The position numbers were made by a program, and so were the translations under genes. A stretch of DNA of 64,000 nucleotides from Mikania micrantha (taxonomy: Eukaryota; Streptophyta; Magnoliopsida; Asterales; Asteraceae), in assembly GCA_009363875.1 (NCBI GenBank), contig CM018698.1, forward strand, positions 52,792,067 to 52,856,066, written 5' to 3'. Under the pieces are notes generated by a model, which was not told the origin of the DNA, ran no database searches, and saw nothing but the letters and a program-made list of their open reading frames with translations. Positions 23,222 through 35,288 of the stretch are shown here, piece after piece (position 1 is the stretch's first letter; the number at the start of each line of letters is the position of its first letter).

Positions 23222-23243
23222 GGGGGGGGGGGGGGGGGGGGGG
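23222..23243. repeat. G homopolymer, 22 bp
   Basis: An uninterrupted run of 22 G on the plus strand, preceded by GTGGGGT. It lies 16 bp upstream of the TATA box of the DVL-like gene (C run on that gene's sense strand). It could form a G-quadruplex and is prone to length errors. Confidence 0.95.
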
Positions 23244-23244
23244 A

Positions 23245-24904
23245 GGTTAAGGGTTATTCTAAATAGTTGACAAATATAATATAGATGTATCTAAATAGGT
23301 GTACAAGTCATCTTCTAAGAGGGTGGGTGTAGGTATCCCTTACAGACAATGTGGGTCATGTATGATTTTAGTGAGGTAGCATCAGTCCATGATTTATGTG
23401 TGTCTTCATCTTGCTTCTCATGACCTAATTAATTATTGATTAATTCCTTCATCTTCCTCTTTTTATGAACATAGTTATAAGAAAATCAAAATATGAAAAA
23501 CAAAACTTCCCTCAATTAATCAGTTTTTTAATTTTTAGTTTTTTATTAGAAGGTTAATTATGTAACTATATTTGTACTTACGATCCATCTTATATTTGTG
23601 TAGAAAAGAAAAACAATAAATAAAATAATCTTTTACGACTAAAATAAAATAAAGCTATGAGAGCAACAACTCAATCACAACTACGCAATAGAAACTATAA
23701 CGTTGGTAATTTAGTAGTCGGTACCAAATTGCATCAACAACAATAAACTTATGATTAGTACGAAACTTATACATCGGTACCAAATTGCAGCAACAATGAA
23801 CTTATGATTAGTACCAAACTTATACATCAGTACCAAACTAATGACGTAAAAACAAGTCTATATTTATATTTATATATGTATATTTATTTATCCTGTAATA
23901 AATAAAGGCTTTGTGATACACGTGTCAATTTTTAAATTATCTAAAAGTTGGTTTTTTCTTGTTTATCTCTCATATTAAATACTTGTAGTCATCTTTTATT
24001 AGATTTTGATTTTTCTTTTGTCTTTCATATTAACTATTAATGTTTTTATTACATTTGATAAATAATATAATTACATTATAAGTTAATTTTTTTTATATGT
24101 ATCATATTATATAAAATAAATAATTTTAAAAATTTATTTATTTAATGGGGGTAAGATGAAAGTTTTAACTTGGTGTTAAATATACAAAATTTAAACATGT
24201 GTCTAGAGTGGTAAGGTTTTCATATTCTCATTTGCGATTCTAACTTCCATGTCTTCACATGAACTTCGAAAAATCAACAATGATATCTATTTTTTATGCT
24301 ATCGGTAGGAGTGAAGCACTTGGGCCAAAAGAATTTCATTAACCGAGCATTATGTCAAAAGAATTGAATCAAAATAAGAGTCAAACCCTCACATGAAATT
24401 CCCAATAGCATGCCAAATCCCCATGAATACAAGCGCCATCAACTAAAGACATTAAGCCTAGTGGTATCTTGGTGGTCGATATGATCGGGTTGTACAGCTG
24501 GTGACACGATGATACTTCAGTGATTCGTCAGTGATCTTAAAATTTAGCCGTTATAAAAAACAAGCGCCGTCAAATTAGGGGATTAATGGATTATTTCAAG
24601 GTATTGGCTGAACACATTTTTTTTAGATATTTCTTTGATAAAAGTATAAAACAGCCGGAAGATGGAAGGCTACATATTTACATCCAAATTAAAAACATAT
24701 AAAAAAAATAAAATAAAAGGTTAAAAACTAAAAAAAAAGACCACAACAAGAAGATCATCACAATCTGCCAACACCACAAATTCACTTGTCCATTGGACAT
24801 TGCAAATTAAATAGAGTGACTTGAATTGCAACAGCTTCTCCTGATGTGTTTTCCTCATTAACTCTTTCTTTGTGTTGAGATAAGCTATAGAATGAATACT
24901 TAAT
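23245..24904. other. Intergenic, with one short tandem repeat
   Basis: No gene seen. At 23719-23840 a unit of about 53-56 bp starting GGTACCAAATTGCA is present about 2.2 times. Around 24452-24500 the phrase CCTAGTGGTATCTTGG looks like a degraded SINE head (box A-like); no clear box B follows. Confidence 0.5.
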
Positions 24905-25090
24905 GCCCCGTAATAGGGGTGTGCGTGGTTCGGTTCGGTGCGGTTATGACCATTTCCATAACCAAAACCGCAATTTCGGTTAATTCTAAATCCTTAACCA
25001 TAACCATAACCATAACCATAACCAATTGATCGGTTAACCACTAATCGGTTAACCACCGGTTACGGCTCGGTTTCGGTTAAATTCGGTTAA
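24905..25090. repeat. CGGTT-rich repeat with CCATAA microsatellite
   Basis: Repeated GGTTCGGTT, CGGTTAACCAC and CGGTTAAATTCGGTTAA motifs, with four to five CCATAA units at about 24998-25023. Such CGGTT-rich segments are common in plant MITE-like repeats. No coding capacity. Confidence 0.6.
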
Positions 25091-25335
25091 TAATGGAATT
25101 GTTGAAAAACTAAGAAAAACTTGTAAATATTCTTGTGAATTATAGATATATTAATGATGAAAATCTTAGTAAAGCTTGTAAAACTTTCTAATTACCGAAA
25201 ATGTGTGAAAAAAGTAAAACCACGTGAACTTTGATTTATTTTCTATTATATTTAGTCTCACATATAATTCATAATATTTTCATATAGTAAAAAGTAAATA
25301 TTCATCTTCTATACTTGACTTGTATCAATTGACAC

Positions 25336-25388
25336 TTACATGACCTGGAAACAGTAGGCTCACACGACTGAAACTTTCGCCGTTCAAA
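25336..25388 (+). mobile_element. 3' end of a tRNA-derived SINE (5'-truncated)
   Basis: ACATGACCTGGAAACAGTAG, GCTCACACGACTG, TTCGCCGTTC and an A-rich tail. Same 3' block as 18044-18262 and 20576-20622. The head is missing. Confidence 0.55.
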
Positions 25389-25389
25389 A

Positions 25390-26090
25390 AAAATATATAT
25401 GGCTATCAAAACCCCATCGGCTAGATTACTACGAATATAAAACATTAAAAAGAGAAATTACACCATGGAAACCACAATGGAATCTCACATTTTGCTCTAT
25501 ACTTCACCATAGATAAGTTTCTGACTTTATCTATCCAATGATTTTGGATGATCATTCTTGAATATTTTTATTATTCAAGCCTTTCAAATACATCATAGAA
25601 ATATGGCTAGAATAATTGGTTTTCCTTTTAAGAGAATAACATGGCTGTGGTAATATACAGTTAGTATACTATATGTCCCTTTTATAGGATATTATATATA
25701 GTTGTATTTTTTGGATTTTTAAAATAATTACTTAATTAGATACAAGTATAAAACAACAATGACTGTTTATTACTGCTTTTAACCCCAAGTTCATTTCTCC
25801 CTCTACACATGGTGTATAGAATTTCCCCCAAATTAAACAACATTGTAATTCATGTTAATAATAAACCGACTCAATAATATGTTATGTGTAATGGGCAGTT
25901 TGATAGGAGTTTGACCGCATACCATGTAAGTGTTACATATGCAAAGTGTTGGTTAGTAAATGAGAGTAAAAAGTGTGTAATGATAAAGGTGTATCAGCTA
26001 AAAGGTAGAAGGTGATGTATGTTTTTTATTAGTTAAAAAAATAAGAGGGTGATTTATTTTTTTTATTAGTTAAAAAAAGCAAAAATGTGA
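25390..26090. other. Intergenic, no gene seen
   Basis: AT-rich sequence without a recognisable gene or element. Confidence 0.5.
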
Positions 26091-26094
26091 TTGC

Positions 26095-26260
26095 TTGGAG
26101 TTTGGTGTTCATCCGGTGACCACGATCACTTGTTGCAACCTTTTAAGCATTGGTCATGCCCCGTATGTAATGGAGAGAGGGAGTGACGGGAGCATACGTA
26201 ACCAAGGGACATCACACATGGGTTACCTCCTATTACACATGGTCTTAATTAGAAATTTTA
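26095..26260. mobile_element. Possible Tourist-like MITE
   Basis: The right end, read inverted (TTAAGACCATGTGTAAT), resembles the end ATAAGACCGTATGTAATGG at about 17930. The interior repeats CCGTATGTAATGG and GGGTTACCTCC. Left boundary is uncertain. The open frame across it has no protein signature. Confidence 0.35.
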
Positions 26261-26579
26261 GGTTATGCAAATCATGTTCGAATCCCTCATGATTGTTTAT
26301 TAATCTAGTATAGAAAGATCGGACTTTTTAGTTTATAGTCTACCGTGACTTTAACAGCAATGTGAAATATCACTTAATACTTTGACAACAAAATGAGCTA
26401 ATGTAATCTTTTTTATTTTGTTGTCCAATGTAATTTTTTTTCCAAATGCAATTTCCTTAGGATGCTACTTTTTGAAAAAAAATGTACTATTTGGCAGAAA
26501 AGTTCTGACATTAGCTAATATAACTCATACATTAAGTTTAAAATTTTGGTATTCTTGTTAGTATATATCAAATTAAGTG

Positions 26580-26842
26580 ATACGTTATATAAATATAACC
26601 AACTTTCAGCTTTGTTTCAATTAGGTCACTCATACTTTTTTTGTTCCGATTAAGTCACTCATTTTTTTTGTTCCGCTTAAGTCACTCATATAAGTATGAG
26701 TGACTTAATCGGAACAAAAAAAAAGTATGAGTGACTTAATCGGAACAAAAAAAAGTATGAGTGACTTAATCGGAACAAAAAAAAGTATGAGTGACCTAAG
26801 TGGAACAAAGCTGAAAGTTGGTTACATTTGTATGACGTTTTC
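26580..26842. mobile_element. Fold-back element with tandem repeats in both arms
   Basis: The inner terminal repeat AACCAACTTTCAGCTTTGTT (26597-26616) is exactly inverted at 26804-26823, and similarity extends outward to about 26582 and 26840. The right arm has four direct units of 30-31 bp (starts 26692, 26723, 26753, 26783) containing GAGTGACTTAATCGGAACA. The left arm has about three shorter units in the opposite sense. An open frame over the right arm simply repeats MSDLIGTKK and is not a gene. Confidence 0.85.
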
Positions 26843-26879
26843 CCTTATTGTATCTAATGCAACATCATCTAATATAACC

Positions 26880-27170
26880 TATACAACAACAACAACCTTA
26901 CCCAGTATATTCTCACTTTTCAGTAGGGTCTGGAGGGAAGGATAGATACAAACCTTCCCTATCCCAAATCCCAATTAGGATAGAGAGGCTGTTCCGAAAG
27001 AGTCCCCGGCTCAAAGTTATCGTTTGAAATTGAGCATCCCAACGATTTTAACGTTATTTTCACAAAATTATTAAAATAACGTTAAAATTAGTGCACTTTT
27101 ACTTTTGCTACTTAAGGGCCAACACATATATACATTATATGCGTGCACCGCAAATGGAGCGTACTAATAC
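26880..27170 (+). mobile_element. SINE-like repeat, copy 2 (ACCCAGTA / GGTCTGG family)
   Basis: Begins ACAACAACAACAACC, then ACCCAGTATATTCTCAC, AGTAGGGTCTGGAGGG, GAGGCTGTTCC, GCTCAAAGTTATCG, TTTTAACGTTATTTTCAC, and ends near a TATATA stretch and GCGTGCACC. Same order as copies at 16945, 29683 and 30385. Confidence 0.65.
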
Positions 27171-27292
27171 AACCTATACATTAAGCTTAAAATTTTGGTG
27201 TACTTGTTTGTGTATATCAAATTAAGTGAACAGGGTAAACAACGACTATCTTTTATTCTTTTATATTGTTTAAAGATATCATTAATTAGAAA

Positions 27293-27566
27293 ATTACGGT
27301 TTTGACCCTCTTGATTTTAGTGTTTTAACTAATATTCAACTCAAAGTAGAATCTTTTATCAATGCATCCTCTGTAGTTTAAACAACTAATGGTTTTGACT
27401 GCAAAACCTAACTATTAATCTATTATAATGGTTTTGCCCCCAAATTTAACTATGGTTAAAGGCCAAAATTGTTAGTTGTTTAAACCACAGAGGTTGTATT
27501 TATAGAAGAATTTATTTTGAGTTTATATAGTTAAATCACTAAAGCACATATGCCAAAACCATAATT
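27293..27566. mobile_element. Fold-back MITE, same type as 19330
   Basis: The left end AATTACGGTTTTGACCC is inverted at the right end (GCCAAAACCATAATTA). Inner inverted blocks lie around TTAGTTGTTTAAACCACAG. No coding capacity. Confidence 0.65.
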
Positions 27567-27955
27567 ACTCATTATTAATTGTCAATAAGAATATAGTTTA
27601 TTGGTCCATATGTGATTTTATTAACAAACCATCTAGGGACTAGTTGTCACGAAAAGTTTTTGATTTAAACTTAGAACGTGAGAAATAGGAGGGTTTCATT
27701 GTTCTTTTCTAATAGTTGATACGTTGATATCCTATTACTCTATATATACAAATAAAGTAATCATTACGTCTAAATATTACTAATATTTGTTTATTGTGTT
27801 TTTTGTTTTATATATATTAGCAGAGAACCAAAGTTAAAACAATTAATGATTCTTGGGTCACCAGTAAAAATTCTTTTACTTCTTGTTACTATATATAAGC
27901 AATTTATAGTGCCCCCACGTCTTTCATAGATCATAATGTTTGTCACTTGTACATA

Positions 27956-28424
27956 TGCCTATAAATGAACCGAATAAATACGAACGAGCCCTTTTTCATG
28001 TTCGTTTGTTTAACTTTTAACTTGTTTACGGACAGTTCATGAAAGCTAACCAAACGAAAATTCTTGTTCGTGTTCGTTCATTAAGGAATTGAACTTGTTC
28101 ACGAACACATATTATTTAAATAATAAAAATCAACATTCTTAATCTCAAACATTAGAGATGGTTATTTATATAAATATAAAGTTAAATATTATGTTATTAA
28201 ACTAAAAATAGAAAATTTAAGAAGATTTAATATATTTAATGAATGAATATAATAAATAAACATAAACGAACATAAAAGAACACATTATCGAATGTTCACG
28301 AACACAAATGAACGAACACGACTTCTGTTCAGGTTCGTTAATTTATTAAATGGACGAACATAAACGAACTTTCCACCAAATAATTCATAAACTGCTCGCT
28401 AAACTTTCGGTTCGTTTACATGCC
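27956..28424. mobile_element. hAT-like MITE, about 470 bp
   Basis: The left end TATGCCTATAAATGAACCG pairs with the complement of the right end, TAGGCATGTAAACGAACCG. The interior is full of GTTCGT and ACGAAC motifs in inverted arrangement. Such TAAACGAACCG ends are common on hAT-type MITEs (family knowledge). No exact 8-bp duplication found. Confidence 0.6.
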
Positions 28425-28429
28425 TACAG

Positions 28430-29062
28430 TTGTACACCCATCATATGTTACATGATGCTCCTATATGTGGAACAAATTTACTGAAAACCCAAATTGTTTT
28501 TTTATTTGTCTTACTATTCTGATCACTCTGAATTCAGGGAAGCTAAAATTGTTCATCCTAGCTCATTAGAGATCAATATAGCATTACAAAAATATTTAAT
28601 ATGAAATTTATGCTTACCAAGATGTTTCCATGAAGCTTACCAAAAAATGTTTCATTGAATTATAATTTCTAAATCGTGCTTGTTAATGTGTTTTTATTAA
28701 TAATAAAATGATTATTGTTCTATTTATCATGACTATTATTAAAGAGAATGATGGTTTGATATTATGCAAATTATTCTATTGAATTAATTAGAATCTGCTT
28801 GGTATATTCGAAGCATGTGAGAGCATGTGTTAGAAGTTTAGAATAATAAATGCTTGTCGAACAAATTATAACTTTGTGTAACACCAAACACCCGATTAAA
28901 TGAGATCATCATGACAAATAGGTAACCCTTTCGTCTGAATAACAGAGCGTGATGATTTAATCCACCTGTCTAGTAGGAAACCACAATTAGAACAACTAAT
29001 TCTTAGCTCAAACTAGAGCAAAACTTTTGTTTGCATGCGAGACTCTAACCCAGGATCTCTCA
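28430..29062. other. Intergenic, no gene seen
   Basis: AT-rich. The phrase GAGACTCTAACCCAGGATCT at 29039-29058 resembles an inverted box B of an old SINE. Nothing else stands out. Confidence 0.45.
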
Positions 29063-29071
29063 TAACTTATA

Positions 29072-29374
29072 GGAAAGACTTTTCTTTTGCTCCCTGTGGT
29101 TTGACAATTTTAGCATTTTTACTCCAAACTTTTGAAAATGATCATTATGCTCCCTGTGATTTGACAGTTTAACCATTTTGGTCGAAACTTTTCCAATATA
29201 TCTCCATCATACTCCATTTTTTTTCTGAAACCACAAGGAGCAAAAGAGTTATAACTGTTAAACCATATTGAGCAAAATGGTTAAACTGTGAAGTGAGCAT
29301 AATGATCATTTTGAAAAGTTTGAGACAAAAACGTTAAAATTGTCAAACCATACAGAGAAAAGAGAAGTTTTTTC
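29072..29374. mobile_element. Fold-back MULE-type MITE with 9-bp target duplication
   Basis: A 303-bp hairpin-capable element. The left end GGAAAGACTTTTCTTTTGC is inverted at the right end (complement GAAAAAACTTCTCTTTTC), and GTTTGACAATTTTA recurs inverted inside. The identical 9-mer TAACTTATA flanks it at 29063-29071 and 29375-29383. Nine bases is the hallmark of Mutator-like elements. Confidence 0.85.
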
Positions 29375-29682
29375 TAACTTATAACTGTTTAAGTACATCT
29401 CAATAATTGTCCTTAAAGTCAGCGTTGTGACACTTATTATAATAACTCATTTGACTTGATGGAAGTACCGCACGAATGTTGCCTGCTAATTACAGGCGTA
29501 CTGCTAGTTTAAGTTTTGCAAATCCCAATATTAATAATCTATAAAATGCACTAAAGCAAGTAATTAAACCAAAATAAACACTCAAAGCCAGCTAGCAAAA
29601 GTGATGTAATGATCATAACTTTACGTTATTTCTTAGAAATCAAGACATGATTTATATATATTTTTTTTAACAAATAAACAAA

Positions 29683-29935
29683 CTTACTATGCATATTCTC
29701 ACTATTTAGTAAGATCTGAATGAAAAGAATGAGGACAAACTTTACCCTATCACAATTGGGATAGATAGCTTGCTCAGAAGAAATACCCAGCTCAAAATTA
29801 TCGTTTAAAATTAATCACCACAACGCAACGCATTAAACGTTAACGTTAATATTAGTGTACTTTGACTTTTGCCCTTTGAGGGCATACATATATATACATT
29901 ATATGTGTGCACCACAAATGAGATGTATTTTTTAT
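29683..29935 (+). mobile_element. SINE-like repeat, copy 3 (diverged)
   Basis: A diverged copy of the family at 26880: ATATTCTCAC, TAGTAAGATCTGAATG, GCTCAAAATTATCG, AACGTTAACGTTAA, TACATATATATACATTATAT, GTGCACCACAAATG. It lies about 220 bp beyond the STN7 stop codon, so it may fall in or near the gene's 3' end. Confidence 0.55.
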
Positions 29936-30156
29936 AAGCAACACGTAAATTTTCAATAATTAATTCTCAACCTCCGTCCTGTGATATTCAAACACATAAT
30001 TGTTGGGTCCAAAACTATGCCATTTTACTAACAGGATACAATTATATATATAATGGCTGGTTTTGTGATAACAAAGATCATACACGTTAACATTTTTCAT
30101 CTTCAAATTTACAAATATTGAATTATGTATTAGTACATTATATACAAAGATCTGGT

Positions 30157-33100
30157 TCATTCCTCTCTTGGAATCCATCGACTCCACCACATGCTCTTCC
30201 TTCGTCGGTTAAGCTCGTCCATGCTCTCGTTCAGTGTCTTCAAGATCTTCCTCTGGAACCGAAGAACAGAGGCAAGAGCATTTCTTTGTGCACTTGACTT
30301 CTTTTGTGGCCGTATTTCCTGCCAAAAGTTAAAAATAAAAAAAGAAACAACGTAAACAAACCCATGATTTTATACGAATATAAACAAGCTTACCCAATAT
30401 ATTCCCATTTTTCAGTAGGATCTGGGAGGAAGAATGAAGACAAACATTACCCCTATACTATTTGAGAGAGACAAGCTGCTCTCAAGGAGTCCCGGCTCAA
30501 AGTTATCATTTAGAGTTAATCATCATAACGCTTTTAACGTTATTTTCACAAAATAAGTAAAATAGCGCTAAAATAAGTGCAATTTTACTTTTACCCATTG
30601 AGGGCTCACACATATATATGCGTCCACCATCAATGGGGCGTATGAAGTCCCATTAGTAACTAAATTACTTAATTTGTCAACGGGTATGAAGTCCATTTAT
30701 GCAACTAAATCACTTAATATGTCAACGGATGATTAAGTTCTTTAACTTGCTAAAATAGAAAATGGCCACTTTTAACACAACCCAAAACATGACAGGACCA
30801 TGACATGAAAATATTCAAGCTTTGGTTGTCATATGTAACTTGCTTAAGAAACACAACAATGTTTGGGCTAATCTGTTTAAACCCATTTAATTAAACGAAT
30901 TGTGTTCAAGTTGACATGTGTAACCTATTTAGTTAAACAGCTAGGCCTATCAACCTGGTTAAAATCAGAAGAAACTATATCTTATAAAGGCCAAACCAAC
31001 CTATTTACAACCCGCCGACCAACTTATGAGCCTTTAACCTGTTCACAACTTAATTACAACCCGCCAACCCATTTGACTTGTTTGGATAAATGGGTTACAT
31101 GAGTCGTGTTCAGGTTACATGATTTTAAGTGTGTTGGGATTAGGGTTGAAGTCTTAGACAATAGATATATAGGCTGTATCCAGGTTCATGAATTCAACCC
31201 ACCAACCTAAAACACAGTTTTCTTCCCTACTAAAATCTAACAAAAATGTATCTTTGCATGAATCTCTTAATAAAACAAATTTAAAAAAAAAACACATTTT
31301 TCCATAATTTTGGCAAGTGAAAAGGACTTAAATTATGTAAAAATGGTTTAGGAACTCATCTACACAAAAAACTGAAATTCAACAGCATTTTTAATACTTG
31401 AAGCATTCATATCATAATCATTAAACTACGCCTCATATTTAGCCTCATCTCTAAATTTTAGGGTAAATTTAAGGAAAACAGCTAAATCACCGCTTCATCA
31501 GAATCTTTATAAAGAGCAATTTTAAAGAAGCTACTGTCAAATGCTCTAAGCGGTTAGCATGCAAATCGAATAACTTCTGAATCTTACCTTCAAAAATCAA
31601 AACCATGGTAAAAAAAAGTTATTTTTATAATGTATAAGGCTCATGAGCTTACTCTCAGTTCCTGAAGCTGAGCTTCAGTGAATCCACCATCTTTCTTGGT
31701 TCCTGATCGCGCCATGAGCTGTATGATCCACATGACAGCTTCGCTATAATCCTGCTGAGTGGCCCGGAAAAACTGAAGCCTAAGATTCTGCATGATGGAT
31801 AAAGCTAGAAGACCTTCTTTATCAAAATATGGGTGGGCTAAAGCTGCTTTAGCACTAGTTCTTTGTCGGGCCTTATACCGGACCATGGAAGTCAAAAGCT
31901 CCCATCCAACTCCACCATCCAAATCTAATAAATCAAACCCTCTTCGGAGATCAGCGTTTGCACGTGGCTCGACGCTTTTTCTCCATGCAACGAGGTCATA
32001 ATCACATCTTTTTAGTTGACGGTTGAATTGTATGAGACCACTATCTGAGCGGAACGAAGGGAACGCCTACAATAAACGGATATAACAAATTGTTAATTCT
32101 TGTTTTATTAAAAATTTAAAAGAGTTGATTACACAAAAAGTTCCCATGGTTGTTAAAAGTAACAAGTTTGGGTGCCAAGGCTTTTCAGTACCAAGTTTGA
32201 GTTTTGTGCTTCCAATTTTGCAACAAGGCTAAGTTCTTTTAGTTTTTCCGTTAAATTAGGGTGAAATGACCAACATAAGCTTTGACTTTTTTAAATAACA
32301 TCTAAGGGTATATTGGTCATTTCACCCTAACTCATTAAAAAATTGAAAAACCCAAACACGTTACTTTAAACCCTTAGTACCCAAACATGTTACTTTCCGA
32401 AAAAACACATGGATCATCGATGTAATTAACTCTGATTAAAAGAAATTGTTCGAGTCAGTGCCTTACCATTTGTAGTAGTATTAGACCGGTGCTGTAAATG
32501 TCGAATCGATCCGGGAGGTTCAACTGTTCAAGGGCTTTCATGATCACGATTAATAATCTTGAAATTTAGGTGAATATAAATGAGTAGGTACCCTCCATGA
32601 AATCTAGAGGTGACAGTTTTAATCCATTGCAATATGAATTGGTTGACTGGGTTATGTTTTTATCTCTCATGGGTCAAGCACTCAAGCATAATAATAATAA
32701 TATAAAGAAAACATGCATACGTGACCCATGTTCTACTATGACCTAACTTGACCCATCAAGATTAACCAACAAAAACTAGTAAAATAGGTAGAAAGTATCC
32801 CATATATCAATGTACAAAACATCCCAAATCACTTTGCATGAAAAATTAGATTATTACTGAAATAATATAACCATTGTAATCATAATTGTTTTAAAACTTG
32901 ACAAGATTTGGATGATAAGTGTTTCAGGTCCACCCGTACCAATAATTGCCCATTTTTACCAAGAATCCACTTTGACATGTTACATGAACCCAGCCCATCC
33001 CACCCGTTTTGGCAACTCTAAATTGTAGGCTATTGTACCTGCCATAGAACCGGAGAAAGTGCAGCTGCAACAGGAGCTGATGGCGCGGATGGAGTTTGTG

Positions 33101-35288
33101 TGCTCATAATATATTGCTCAGGTGCTGTATATCTGAAAAAGTTTGAATATTTAAGCTTCAAGAATAATCTTTTTAACGTTCGTTTTTCATAAACAAGACC
33201 AAAAATCACATCTTATTTATTTTTCTTATAGTACACGAAATTAAACATTTAAAATTGTAATCATTAATACCTAGGGTCTAACAGAAACTCTTTTGGGATA
33301 TAATTGATGCCAACTCTTAAATCTGTAGCTGCTCCCAAATCGATGATTTTGAATGTGCGGGACCCTGATACAAAAACAAATTAAGATAACCTTTTAAAGT
33401 AGAAATTTGGGGAATTTGAACCAAAAAGATGTCCCATTTACCTTCAGAGAAAATAATATTTTGTGGTTTAATATCTCTGTGAACAATTCCTGTTGAGTGA
33501 AGACCATCTAATGCAAACAAGAGTTGCCTTAGAATTGTTTGAATGATTTTATTCTCTCTTTCTAATCCCTTTGGCAAGTCTTGCCCCTCCCCAAGAATCA
33601 TTGATTCAACCTGAATACAGTTTTTGCAGAATATATACATTCAAATTGCAATCTTCAAAATTCAAATAATATTATGAAATTAAATAGAAACTTTAAAGCA
33701 TCATGCAACTATCATAAGCAAAGGTGTTTAAATGAGTCAATATGGGTGGTGTTTTATCTCACACGGGTTAAACAAAAAATGTAGCTTCAAAAGAAAATGG
33801 GTTGAATTGATCGAGAGGGTTGAAAGTTGTCCAAAGTTTATCCTTAATGTATACAAACTCCTTGTGTCATTCAAAGATTAGATCATAATTGTATTATAAT
33901 TATTTCTGTAATCATAATTAAAAGATTAATTATATACAAGATGCGGTTTAAAATGGATAAAAAGTGTTTGCAGGTCAACTGAAGTAGCAATGTTTTTGTC
34001 TTGTGTAAACTGACAAATTGCCTATGTCATAAGTCTAGAAATCAATTTACTTCTTGTCCAACTCATATAGTTTTCATAGCACCAACCAAGATCATAATAA
34101 CAATACTTAGAACAATAAAACCAAAATAGCATTATAAGTTACTAACATTATAAGGAAACTCTTTACTCTGAATCAAATCTGCAAGTGTGGATTCCCCTTC
34201 AAACCTCCAGATGAGCCAGTACTCAGCTCCTTTCTTTGAAGAGCTCTACATATTTCAAAAGTGATAATCATCAATAATACAATTTTGCAAAACAGCTAGA
34301 AAATTTTACGCAAATTAAAGCTTTTATAATGTATAGATTATACTAGAGCATACCTCAAGAAATCCATACACAAAATCAGCACAACTATTTGCACAAGCCC
34401 TTCTCACACGTTCGTTCATCCATATCTCTACAGCCCCGTATTCTGTAGCTTTTTTAAGTACTAAATCGCCTTCCTTTTAGCAACCATCATAAAAACCATA
34501 TTCACTAAATTATATTTGGTTGACATATATTCAAACAAGTGATGATCATATGATTATTCATATAGGTTTCTCTAAATAAACAAGATAAGTTTCTTTGAGG
34601 AATTTCTACAAACACATGAAGGGTACCTTTGAGGAAGGTTTCTTAGCCAATGAAACTTTATAAACAACACCAAAAGCTCCCTCACCCAACTTCTTTCCCA
34701 ACACAAAATCATCCTGTAACCATCATACAACAAAGCAAACACCAACAACCCATGTAATTTCAACATCAAAACATATTGCATGATCAAGAACACCAATAAA
34801 ATATCAAACAAGTACAAAACAACCTTTTTGTAAGTTGGTCTGAATAATCTTTCAACAAAAGCAAGAACAAACATATCCCAGAAGCCAGGAGCCACACCAG
34901 GGGTAGCCCAAAGGTAAGAAAGTGTACCCACAGCCAAAACAGCACCAGGGATAGTGAGTGTCAAAGCATTTGATTTGGGCAATGTGCTTCTGTAAATAAT
35001 ATCACCACATTCCATCACTGTACAAGGAAGCCCCACTCCAACACCCACAAAAACATGACGAACAAAATCCACCAATTCAACTGCAGCAACAACTGCTGAG
35101 CGTAAATTTGGCCTCAAGATTGTGAATCTTGACTGATTCGAATTGGGTACTTCCTGTAAAGGTTTGAACTTTAACCTTTTGCCCAAAAACGGCGATGGTG
35201 ATAATGAATTGAGGGGGTGAAGGTTCACAGAACCACCTCGTAACCCTAATTGAACTCCACCTGCTGCTGCTGCTGCTAAAGTTGTCAT
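30157..35288 (-). CDS. STN7: STN7, chloroplast thylakoid state-transition Ser/Thr kinase, ten exons, 586 residues
   Basis: STN7 phosphorylates light-harvesting complex II when plastoquinone is reduced, driving state transitions in the thylakoid. Exons (minus): 35288-34824, 34713-34627, 34473-34354, 34245-34147, 33610-33442, 33364-33271, 33132-33039, 32523-32467, 32066-31653, 30318-30157. All introns are GT-AG and the frames join cleanly. The long Ala/Gly/Leu-rich N-terminus is a plausible chloroplast transit peptide. The lumenal redox cysteines are kept (C89 and C94 in GLPCTVMECGD), followed by one membrane segment (about 108-142). The kinase domain has GEGAFG (165-170), Lys in LVLKKA (191/192), HRD 301-303, DLG 322-324 (STN7-type, not DFG) and APE 348-350. 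The tail ends WWSRWIPREE. Arabidopsis STN7 is 562 residues. Start 35288 matches the Arabidopsis start region; an in-frame ATG at 35312 would add 8 residues. A short upstream frame (35294-35320) ends just before it. No defect seen. Confidence 0.95.
30385..30645 (+). mobile_element. SINE-like repeat, copy 4, in STN7 intron 9
   Basis: ACCCAATATATTCCCA, AGTAGGATCTGGGAGGA, GCTCAAAGTTATCATT, CTTTTAACGTTATTTTCAC, GCGTCCACC. It is antisense to STN7 and starts only 67 bp upstream of the last exon's acceptor. Confidence 0.62.
30800..31160. repeat. Old repeat in STN7 intron 9
   Basis: Contains repeated ACCCATTT, CAACCCGCC, GGGTTACATGAG and TTCAGGTTACATG phrases, typical of old, name-like CCCATTTGACC repeats in plant introns. 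No gene. It explains part of the large size (1334 bp) of intron 9. Confidence 0.4.
32121..32433. mobile_element. Fold-back MITE in STN7 intron 8
   Basis: The end AGAGTTGATTACA is inverted at the right end (complement AGAGTTAATTACA). Inverted inner arms include AGGGTGAAATGACCAA (centre left) and TGGTCATTTCACCCTAA (centre right). It fills most of the 400-bp intron. No exact target duplication seen. Confidence 0.7.

Noticed and set aside
26727..26945. Open frame with repeated MSDLIGTKK
   Set aside because: It is a translation of the 30-bp repeats in the arm of a fold-back element.
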